Assembly (NCBI GenBank): GCA_012033335.1
Contig: JAAURB010000032.1
Location: forward strand, 1-52,099
Length of the DNA: 52,099 bases
DNA from: Oscillatoriales cyanobacterium RM2_1_1
Lineage (GTDB): Bacteria > Cyanobacteriota > Cyanobacteriia > Cyanobacteriales > Microcoleaceae
Direction of reading: 5' to 3'
The notes beneath the pieces were generated by a model, which did no database searches, had not been told where the DNA came from, and worked only from the letters and a program-made list of their open reading frames with translations. The first letter of the stretch is position 1, and each line of letters begins with the position of its first letter. Shown here piece after piece: positions 46,066 to 52,099 of the stretch. The translations under genes and the position numbers were made by a program.

Positions 46066-46689
46066 CTAGTGGAGATTGATCAACAGCTCTGAGACTACCC
46101 GGCGATAATCCGAAGCCGCCTCTCGGGCATTTTTACTGCGAGAGTGAATAATTGGAACTCCCTCCAAGGGACAGCGTTCGTGGGCTTTATAGGCTCGGAT
46201 AAAATTCTCAAATACTGGAATCCCCGTATCTTGCAGGGACTTTTGAGCTTCCATCGCATCCCCTAGGCTGCGGGGATCAACCTTGGTCAGGAGCACCCGG
46301 TGAGGGATCTGAGTTGGGGCGATCGCCTGCTTGACCGTTTCAATTAGTGCTATCAAGTCCATCGGTGCCGGTTGGCTGGGCAACACCAGATAGTCGGCGA
46401 TTTGAATGACAGTCTGTAGCACCTCCGACTGCAGGGCAGGGGGAGTATCCACGACAATCAGCTCAAACTCCTGGATTTGCTTCAGGTTTTTCAACAGACC
46501 AGCATTCGTTTCTGAGGCCACCTCAAAGGGCATTTCCCCCTGTTCAGACCACCAAGCTGCAGAGTTCTGGGGATCAGAATCGACCAACAAAGTAGAAAAG
46601 TGATTTGCTAAAATTGCAGCTAAGTTGATTGCTGTTGTTGTTTTGCCAACTCCACCTTTACCATTGGCAATGACAAGAACTTTAGGCAT
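46066..46689 (-). CDS. ParA family ATPase
   Basis: A 207-residue ParA/MinD-type ATPase. The deviant Walker [16 protein letters not shown] begins at residue 10, Walker A' is [10 protein letters not shown] near 43 and Walker [11 protein letters not shown] near 82. I use ATG 46689 ([13 protein letters not shown]); a TTG at 46728 would add 13 odd residues. No ParB gene or parS-like repeat is adjacent, so it may act in chromosome or protein positioning (carboxysome McdA-like or otherwise) rather than plasmid partition; this is not resolvable here. Confidence 0.9.
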   Translation of the reverse strand: MPKVLVIANGKGGVGKTTTAINLAAILANHFSTLLVDSDPQNSAAWWSEQGEMPFEVASETNAGLLKNLKQIQEFELIVVDTPPALQSEVLQTVIQIADYLVLPSQPAPMDLIALIETVKQAIAPTQIPHRVLLTKVDPRSLGDAMEAQKSLQDTGIPVFENFIRAYKAHERCPLEGVPIIHSRSKNAREAASDYRRVVSELLINLH

Positions 46690-46799
46690 CTTAAAAGGAC
46701 AAGCTAGAAGCTTGGGGGTGAGGGTCAACTATCTCAAGTTGATCAAAAGGGTTGTCTATCTGACCATCATATCCGAATAACTGGCCACATCCTGGTTTT

Positions 46800-46825
46800 A
46801 CTTACGGGTTCTACTCACGGGTTTT
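46800..46825. repeat. 13-nt imperfect tandem duplication
   Basis: ACTTACGGGTTCT and ACTCACGGGTTTT lie head to tail in the spacer between the ParA and MoaD genes. Confidence 0.5.
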
Positions 46826-46921
46826 ATCAAAGTCAGTCCCATGTTCATTTCTAGTTCGTTTCGAGTTTATCTTCCATTCCCAACTTCTTTACAGATAATC
46901 CCCTATAGATAATTTAGGCTT

Positions 46922-47179
46922 ATGTCTGACCTAGTGACTATTACCATCAAGCTTTTTGCGGCTTATCAGGAAGCCTATGGTACGTCTGAACTCACCCTGG
47001 AAGTCCCCTCTGCAACTCCTGTTGCCCAAGTGCTTGACCATTGCATCCAGGCTCATCCTGAACTAGAACAGTGGCGATCGCTGACCCGCTTTGGGATCAA
47101 TTTTCAGTTTGTTACCCCTGAAACTCCGGTAAACAATGGGGACGAAGTGGTGTTGATTCCTCCGGTCAGTGGAGGATAA
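46922..47179 (+). CDS. MoaD/ThiS family sulfur carrier
   Basis: An 85-residue ubiquitin-like sulfur carrier ending in the required Gly-Gly (VVLIPPVSGG). In molybdopterin biosynthesis MoaD delivers sulfur to MoaE after C-terminal activation by MoeB. The fold motif IKLFAAYQEAYGTSEL is normal at the N-terminus. Neither moaE nor moeB is in the window, so it could also serve thiamin or another sulfur pathway. Its stop codon overlaps the start of an 11-nt imperfect tandem repeat. Confidence 0.92.
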   Translation: MSDLVTITIKLFAAYQEAYGTSELTLEVPSATPVAQVLDHCIQAHPELEQWRSLTRFGINFQFVTPETPVNNGDEVVLIPPVSGG

Positions 47180-47207
47180 TCAAAAGAACATCGAAAGAAG
47201 ATCAAAC
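47179..47207. repeat. 11-nt imperfect tandem repeat at the moaD stop codon
   Basis: ATCAAAAGAAC, ATCGAAAGAAG and ATCAAACTTAT start on the last base of the moaD TAA stop and run to the stop of the convergent hydrolase gene. Confidence 0.5.
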
Positions 47208-48140
47208 TTATCGGGAGGGCTGCAACCGGAGACTCTGCAGTCGTTGCTCGGGAATGCCCCAGCCTTTGAGCAGGGTATAGGCGATAATTTGATGTCCGGC
47301 GCTATTGGGATGAATGCCATCTCGCGTCAGCAAATTTTGAGCCTGCCCACCATAGCGCTGATAGGTCAAAAGCACCTCTCGAAAAGGAATCGTCAAGTTA
47401 ATAAACTGACACCGCTGCTGAATGGCAATCTCTTGCATCACTGCAACATATTCAGCTAGCCGACGGTTATCCTGGCTGTTGACTGTTTCAGACACGAGGA
47501 TCGGCGAGAGCAAGATTACTGGAATCTGGCGGGATTGAGCTGCCTGTACCAACTGAGTCAGGGTTTGGCGATAGAAGGCTGGAGTTGTTTGCGGGTTTGG
47601 GCTGGAACCCTGGAGATTCTGTAAAGCATCGTTGGTACCAATCTCGATGGCGACTAAATCTGGATCTTGCCCTAGAACATCGGCTTGGAAGCGGGCCGCC
47701 AGATCCATCGCCGTGTTGCCAGATACGCCAGCCCCAATCAGCTCAATTTTTTGCTGGGGATAGAGGGTGTCCAGATAGCGTTGCATGAGCCAGACAAATC
47801 CCCCATTCTGGCCCCCGGCTTTAGTGATGCTGTCCCCTGCAATGATGACTTTCTGCTTGCCCTGCAGGGGAATTGGCACGTCTGGGGTTGGCTGGGGCGG
47901 GGTGACACAGAGGGTGACTGACCCTAGAAACAGCATCGCAACACAGAGTAAGGCGATCGCCCGAAACAACCGTTGGGAGGATTTTAAAGGATTCAGTTTC
48001 CCTGGAGCTGAATTTAACAGATAATAATTAGGCAATTGACCCATGGAGTTTTCTGATGATGGAGAAAAGCGATGCTCTATCCTGGATAAGGCTTCAGGTT
48101 CTAGATTGTAAAGCTGACTTAAGCCATCAACTTTAATCAT
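47208..48140 (-). CDS. SGNH/GDSL hydrolase, membrane-anchored or secreted
   Basis: A 310-residue esterase/lipase-like SGNH hydrolase. A 50-residue charged leader precedes one membrane segment (about residues 60-80), then a Pro-rich linker. Block I is IIAGDSITKAGG with nucleophile S104, block II GAGVSGNTAMDLA near 139, block III IEIGTNDALQ near 168 and block V DGIHPNSAGH near 282. The substrate may be an acylated sugar or phospholipid. Start ATG 48140 has AAAGGGG upstream; ATG 48044 is an alternative. It diverges from the PsiE gene 26 nt away. Confidence 0.9.
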   Translation of the reverse strand: MIKVDGLSQLYNLEPEALSRIEHRFSPSSENSMGQLPNYYLLNSAPGKLNPLKSSQRLFRAIALLCVAMLFLGSVTLCVTPPQPTPDVPIPLQGKQKVIIAGDSITKAGGQNGGFVWLMQRYLDTLYPQQKIELIGAGVSGNTAMDLAARFQADVLGQDPDLVAIEIGTNDALQNLQGSSPNPQTTPAFYRQTLTQLVQAAQSRQIPVILLSPILVSETVNSQDNRRLAEYVAVMQEIAIQQRCQFINLTIPFREVLLTYQRYGGQAQNLLTRDGIHPNSAGHQIIAYTLLKGWGIPEQRLQSLRLQPSR

Positions 48141-48166
48141 TAACTTTACCCCTTTGACAGGTTCCC

Positions 48167-48622
48167 TTGAGAAAGTTCATTGAACAGCTTGATATCTTGA
48201 TGAAAGACGAGAATTTTATCCAGACTCTGGGGCAGATTCAGGTTGTTGTTTCTAAAATTCTCTCCCTGGCCATGGTGGCAATCATTCTTTCAGCAACGGC
48301 TCATTTAATTCTGTTTCTGGCTCAAGAGCTATTGTTTGATCCCAGTCTGGTGTTTAAAGAAACTTTATTTGAAGTCTTTGGTCTATTTCTCAATTTGCTG
48401 ATTGCGTTAGAGATTTTAGAAAACATTTCATCTTATCTCACCAGCCATGTGATTCAGGTGGAATTGGTAATTGTCACGTCTCTCATTGCCATAGCCCGTA
48501 AAATTATCCTTTTGGATTTGGATAAAACCACGGGTTTAGAGATTGTGGGGCTGGCTGCCGTGGTATTTTCTCTTTCTGTCAGCTATTGGATTGTCCGGAG
48601 AACTCCAACTCGTCATCCCTAA
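48167..48622 (+). CDS. Phosphate-starvation-inducible PsiE-like membrane protein
   Basis: A 151-residue PsiE-family protein (PF06146) with four hydrophobic helices at about residues 30-52, 65-85, 95-110 and 120-145. The family motif is the cytoplasmic LFEVFGLFLNLLIALEILENI. The function is poorly known. The start is uncertain: TTG 48167 with a weak AGG upstream, or ATG 48200. It lies 17 nt before the methyltransferase gene and may be co-transcribed. Confidence 0.85.
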   Translation: MRKFIEQLDILMKDENFIQTLGQIQVVVSKILSLAMVAIILSATAHLILFLAQELLFDPSLVFKETLFEVFGLFLNLLIALEILENISSYLTSHVIQVELVIVTSLIAIARKIILLDLDKTTGLEIVGLAAVVFSLSVSYWIVRRTPTRHP

Positions 48623-48639
48623 TTTGACTCTCTGGTAAT

Positions 48640-49767
48640 ATGAACAATGCGTTTGACCCCGTGATCCAGAATCCTGCCCTGGTGAGGTTTATTCAGGATC
48701 AGGTGAGGTCGCCCCAAAGCTTTCAATCTGCCATCAACAACCAGGATGAGATGTACCTGTTTGCCCTGGAAAATCAGCAGTTCCCAGAACGGGCTGCCGT
48801 TCGCTACTATTTCAATGGCTGCCGGATTCTAGATGGGGTTCGTTCGATTGTCAATTGGCACTTTCAGGGATTTGAGCGGGTTAGCCGATTTCTTGACTTT
48901 GCCAGTGGCTATGGTCGTTTCACCCGATTCCTGATCCAGGAACTCCCCCCTCAAAAGGTTTGGGTCTCTGATATTCTGGCCTCTGCTGTGACCTTTCAAG
49001 TGACTAACTTCCAGGTGAATGGAGTCATTTCTGAGTCTATTCCCGCTGATTATCCGCCCCAGGCTCCATTTGATTGTATTCTGGCCTGTTCTTTCTTCAG
49101 TCACATGCCAGAGAAAACTTTCATAGATTGGATGCGGGTACTTTATGGTCTGATTGCTCCAGGGGGATTGCTGTTGTTTAGTGTCCATGATCGGGCCCTC
49201 TTGCCGGAACATTTGCGGATTCAGGCTTCGGCGTTACTGTTTGTTCCCGCGAGTGAAAGTCGTTCCCTCGATGTGCAAGACTACGGTACGACCTATGTAG
49301 GAGAAACCTTTGTGGGTCAGGTGTTACAGATGATTAGCCAGGGTCAGGCTAGCTATTATCGGATTCCTCAAGGAATTTGTCGCTATCAGGATTTGTACAT
49401 TGTTTCCCCCTCCCCGCTGGCAGACCCCTCAACCCTGAACTTTGGCCATCATCCTCAAGGGCGTTTAGAGCATTGTCAACTGACTGCCGAGGGTGTTTTA
49501 CATCTCAAGGGCTATATCTCGGAAATCAATCCCAATAGCCAGATTGAACAGATCGGGGTACTGGTGAATGGGAACTTGGTACATCAAAGTCCCCCCGTTC
49601 TGGTGCCTCAGGGATCAGGGAGTTCATGGCTCTGGTCGTGTGAATTTGCTGCACCTGAATTGGTACTTCAAGATATTCTGTTGGTAAAGGCGATCAACAG
49701 CCGAGGTTTAGAGTGGGTCTTTGATACAGCACCCTTGGGGTTTCTTCAGGGGATCAGCTTGGCTTGA
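48640..49767 (+). CDS. SAM-dependent methyltransferase with C-terminal beta domain
   Basis: A 375-residue class I methyltransferase. The SAM-binding motif FLDFASGYGRFTRFL is near residues 87-101, with motif II WVSDILASAV near 109 and motif IV FDCILACSFFSHMPE near 149. The last 110 residues, after RIPQGICRYQDLY, are a beta-sandwich (RLEHCQLTAEGVLHLKGYIS) that is unusual in simple methyltransferases and may bind a carbohydrate or polymer; this is inference. The substrate is unknown. It precedes the calcium-binding repeat protein on the same strand. Confidence 0.88.
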   Translation: MNNAFDPVIQNPALVRFIQDQVRSPQSFQSAINNQDEMYLFALENQQFPERAAVRYYFNGCRILDGVRSIVNWHFQGFERVSRFLDFASGYGRFTRFLIQELPPQKVWVSDILASAVTFQVTNFQVNGVISESIPADYPPQAPFDCILACSFFSHMPEKTFIDWMRVLYGLIAPGGLLLFSVHDRALLPEHLRIQASALLFVPASESRSLDVQDYGTTYVGETFVGQVLQMISQGQASYYRIPQGICRYQDLYIVSPSPLADPSTLNFGHHPQGRLEHCQLTAEGVLHLKGYISEINPNSQIEQIGVLVNGNLVHQSPPVLVPQGSGSSWLWSCEFAAPELVLQDILLVKAINSRGLEWVFDTAPLGFLQGISLA

Positions 49768-49772
49768 TTCAG

Positions 49773-49788
49773 ATCAAGTTAACTTGAT
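49773..49788. promoter_or_regulatory. Perfect 16-bp palindrome, operator-like
   Basis: ATCAAGTTAACTTGAT is self-complementary over its full length, 6 nt after the methyltransferase stop and about 160 nt before the next gene. With no T run it is unlikely to be a terminator; a dimeric regulator site is a reasonable reading. Confidence 0.45.
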
Positions 49789-49916
49789 AGGATGCTGCCA
49801 TAGCCCTCAATTAATCTGATTAACCCAGGAGTACCCATCAGATGGGATGATTTTAACGGGAGAGTCAAGCCCTCCATGCCCCACCCTTATGCCTTAAGTT
49901 GATACCAATTTTACAG

Positions 49917-49946
49917 GCCAGATTAAGCCAGATTAAGCCAGATTAA
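49917..49946. repeat. Exact 10-nt tandem repeat, three copies
   Basis: GCCAGATTAA occurs three times without gaps or changes. The next base begins the GTG start codon (49947) of the RTX-like gene, so the repeats fill its Shine-Dalgarno region. Confidence 0.75.
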
Positions 49947-50915
49947 GTGAGTATGAATCGCGGTTGGTTTTTCTCTCAGGGAACTTTATTCACCAGTTTA
50001 TCGATCATAATTTGCAGCCCATTCTCCGGGCTTGATCCGGTTGTCAATTTACAACTGGTCGATTTGGCTCGATATCGTCAAGAATTAATAGTTTTTTTGG
50101 GGGGTTCAAACTCAATGGATGATGAAATCCAAGTTAATTTTGTGGCCACTAATCCTGCACCGATTCTGATTACAGCAGAGATTGATACATTGCTGGGGGG
50201 AGAGGGAGCGGACTCCTTTGCCTTAAGAAATAACGCCGATCAACTTGATATCGCCCTGCTGCAGCCCCCGGCAACCCAGCGCGGTACCCAGGGTTCTGAC
50301 TCCTTGGTGGGAACCTTGAATGATGACTTCATCTATGGCCGCTCCGGCAATGATACTGTCTCTAGCTTCACGGGCAATGATTTTCTCAATGGAGAATTTG
50401 GTAATGATCTGTTGTTTAGCGGTCAGGGGGATGATATTGGGATTGGAGATATCGGCAATGATACTATTTTTGGGGACGTGGGACTCGATAGCGTTTACGG
50501 GGGCGGCGGATCGGATGTTCTCTTTGGCAATATCGACAACGATACGGTATTTGGGGATCAAAACGATGACACCCTCTATGGTGGAGCGGGGGATGATATT
50601 TTGTCTGGCGGTAGCGGCAGTGATGTGATTCTGGGCGATCGCGGCGATGATACGATTACTGGTATTAGTCGTCGGGGGGCTGGGGTGACTTTAATCAGTG
50701 ACTTTAATCCGGAGGAAGATCAAATCCTATTACCGGGAAATAGTAGCCAATATGAACTAAATCGATTTGAGGATTTACTGGTGAGTTTTCCAGGTCAGGC
50801 AGTGATTGGAACAGCAATTATTTTTATTAATTCCCAGGGGGGTCGGGAGATTATTGCAATTGTGGCGGGGGCGGATCCCCTGGACTTAAATGCTACCTAT
50901 TTTGGTTTTATCTAG
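49947..50915 (+). CDS. Calcium-binding RTX-repeat (hemolysin-type) protein
   Basis: A 322-residue protein with glycine/aspartate-rich nonapeptide repeats, the RTX type that folds into a calcium-filled beta-roll. Repeats run from about residue 115 to 245, in forms such as GSDSLVGTL, GNDTVSSF, GNDFLNGEFG, GGSDVLFG and GGAGDDILSGGSGSD. RTX proteins are usually exported by type I secretion through C-terminal signals; no secretion genes are adjacent. The N-terminal 60 residues begin with a hydrophobic stretch (FTSLSIIICSPFSG) that may be a signal or a misread start. Starts at GTG 49947 or ATG 49953. Confidence 0.9.
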   Translation: MSMNRGWFFSQGTLFTSLSIIICSPFSGLDPVVNLQLVDLARYRQELIVFLGGSNSMDDEIQVNFVATNPAPILITAEIDTLLGGEGADSFALRNNADQLDIALLQPPATQRGTQGSDSLVGTLNDDFIYGRSGNDTVSSFTGNDFLNGEFGNDLLFSGQGDDIGIGDIGNDTIFGDVGLDSVYGGGGSDVLFGNIDNDTVFGDQNDDTLYGGAGDDILSGGSGSDVILGDRGDDTITGISRRGAGVTLISDFNPEEDQILLPGNSSQYELNRFEDLLVSFPGQAVIGTAIIFINSQGGREIIAIVAGADPLDLNATYFGFI

Positions 50916-51116
50916 ATGCATTCAGGGTCATGGACAAGTTAATATCCTGTAAGTGCATTGAGCTTGCCTGGGGAGTTTTACATGAACAGTTCTGTCAAAA
51001 GGAATTCCCATAACAACCCTTCAAAAACCTGAGCCTGAAACTTTCTAGTTCAAGTACGGCCATGCCCAGCCCAGCCTGATCTTAAACTTTGGGAATTGAT
51101 AAATAGGAGAATAATC

Positions 51117-52028
51117 TTGATCCGACAACCGTTTCAATTGACCATTGGTTCTCGACTCATACAACAATTAATCAGCTTATTGCTGTTGTTTGCCATCAGC
51201 TTGACCTTAACTGGAGCGACTCGGAAGCCAGATATAGTCAGGGTACCAATTTTTGGATTTCATGATGTGATTGACCTGAAAGATAGTCATGAAATTCCCC
51301 CGCAGCGGCCTCAATTTGACAGTGACTATACGAAGCAAAATCTCTACCCTTTTTTGAATTACCTGGTTGACCACAACTACTGGTTTCTCTCAACCCAGGA
51401 CTTGTATACCTATTTCATTCAAAAATCTGAGCCCATTCCGGAGAAATACTGGAATCGTAAACCGGTGATGATCACATTTGATGATGGTTATTACAGTGCC
51501 TACAAAAATGTTCTGCCGATTCTCAAGGATCTGGAGAGAAACTACGGAGAAATTGCCAAAGTCGTCCTATTTGTCAACTCAAAGTACATGGGAGCCAAGA
51601 TGGTAGGCTATCTGCCCCACATGAGCTGTGAAGAGCTGCGAGAAGGTTACAATTGGGGATTTTATGATATCCAATCCCACGGCCATGCCCATCAGAAATT
51701 AACTCGCTTGAAGTTTAAAGCCCTCCAGGAGGATTTATCCCTGGCCAAAACCTCGTTGCGAACCTGCCTGGATGATTTAGACACTAGAGGCTGGACGGCT
51801 GCCCATTTTGCTTATCCGTTCGGGGAAGTCTCCAGGCGGGTCGAGAAAGCCATGCCCCAATATTACCTGACTGGATATCTATACGATGACGTAATTTCCA
51901 GGCCGACTAAACTGCGGGATCCCTATCGAATTTCCCGAATTCGAGCAAATTTATCTACCAGTCCGGGTCAGTTAATTAAGCTTGCAGAGCAGGCCACCTT
52001 GATTCATTCTAAGCTTGATCTCAAATAG
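51117..52028 (+). CDS. Polysaccharide deacetylase family protein
   Basis: A 303-residue NodB-like deacetylase, probably secreted: a basic N-terminus and a hydrophobic segment (about residues 13-33) precede the catalytic domain. The metal-binding acid motif is TFDDGYY near 120-126, HGHAHQ (near 187) supplies histidines, and HFAYPFGEV near 226 is the third motif. It would remove N- or O-acetyl groups from envelope polysaccharide or peptidoglycan. The start is TTG 51117 with TAGGAGA (51104-51110) at a good distance; the frame also extends to TTG 51096, which lies before the ribosome binding site. Confidence 0.9.
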   Translation: MIRQPFQLTIGSRLIQQLISLLLLFAISLTLTGATRKPDIVRVPIFGFHDVIDLKDSHEIPPQRPQFDSDYTKQNLYPFLNYLVDHNYWFLSTQDLYTYFIQKSEPIPEKYWNRKPVMITFDDGYYSAYKNVLPILKDLERNYGEIAKVVLFVNSKYMGAKMVGYLPHMSCEELREGYNWGFYDIQSHGHAHQKLTRLKFKALQEDLSLAKTSLRTCLDDLDTRGWTAAHFAYPFGEVSRRVEKAMPQYYLTGYLYDDVISRPTKLRDPYRISRIRANLSTSPGQLIKLAEQATLIHSKLDLK

Positions 52029-52079
52029 GAGGTGTTTGATAAGTAGGTGGTTGTAATTAATTGTTAAATGGAAGGGGGT

Positions 52080-52096
52080 CTGGGGCTTCGCCCCAG
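52080..52096. repeat. GC-rich hairpin at window edge
   Basis: CTGGGGC-TTC-GCCCCAG is a perfect 7-bp stem with a 3-nt loop, 52 nt past the deacetylase stop. It resembles the other GC-rich intergenic inverted repeats of the window, and the right edge cuts off what follows, so a T run cannot be checked. Confidence 0.5.
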
Positions 52097-52099
52097 GAA

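Noticed and set aside
1-52099. CRISPR arrays, tRNA or rRNA genes, insertion sequences, prophage
   Set aside because: No evenly spaced long direct repeats, no tRNA T-arm motif in spacers, and no transposase, integrase or phage protein was seen on either strand.

Overview
The window is a piece of cyanobacterial chromosome. The evidence is the gene content (a BicA-type bicarbonate transporter with a divergent CcmR/CmpR-type LysR regulator, a cyanobacterial-type ctaB-ctaA / ctaCDE layout, a TMEM14/FAX-like protein, Npun-type glycosyltransferase) and many copies of the octamer GCGATCGC (HIP1) inside genes. A genus cannot be fixed from sequence reading alone. No rRNA, tRNA, CRISPR array, insertion sequence, transposase, phage module or integrase was seen.

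Layout. 1-1282: a coiled-coil ORF cut by the left edge and a peptide/nickel-type ABC permease. 1721-3794 (minus): ribosomal cluster rpsP - KH RNA-binding protein - RidA-like - PhoH ATPase. 4037-5760 (plus): MoxR-like ATPase and 5-formyl-THF cyclo-ligase. 5837-8445 (minus): two coupled ORFs of a family I do not recognise. 8829-11346: zinc metallopeptidase, small membrane protein, M23 endopeptidase plus Lin0512 protein. 11424-15652 (minus): cyclic-nucleotide-binding protein, 1008-residue MFS/HEAT protein, infC. 15842-19412: two alpha/beta hydrolases, DUF4870, TMEM14, ankyrin protein. 19626-22508: bicA and its divergent LysR regulator. 22958-29522: heme A synthesis (ctaB, ctaA) divergent from cytochrome c oxidase (ctaC, ctaD, ctaE). 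29618-37089: a frameshifted aldo/keto reductase and a surface-polysaccharide group (sugar transferase, ABC exporter, GT4, frameshifted GT-C). 37196-41657: larE, alpha-amylase, ArsA/GET3-like ATPase, response regulator. 42075-47179: type IIA topoisomerase A subunit, sugar-type ABC ATPase, ParA, MoaD. 47208-52028: SGNH hydrolase, PsiE, methyltransferase, calcium-binding repeat protein, polysaccharide deacetylase.

Functional groups: inorganic-carbon uptake and its likely control sit next to respiratory oxidase assembly. The oxidase block is self-contained: CtaB and CtaA make heme A for the CtaC/D/E complex. The 30.7-37.1 kb genes and the 48.6-52.0 kb genes look like envelope glycan synthesis, export and modification.

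Two genome-level features stand out. First, I count at least 24 short tandem duplications, with units of 8-16 nt and unrelated sequences, nearly all in spacers and often abutting a stop or start codon; a 50-nt tandem palindromic repeat lies before the MoxR gene. Second, three ORF pairs (5837-8445, 29618-30648, 35375-37089) each rejoin into one continuous protein if a single base is added, which points to real decay or to single-base sequencing deletions.
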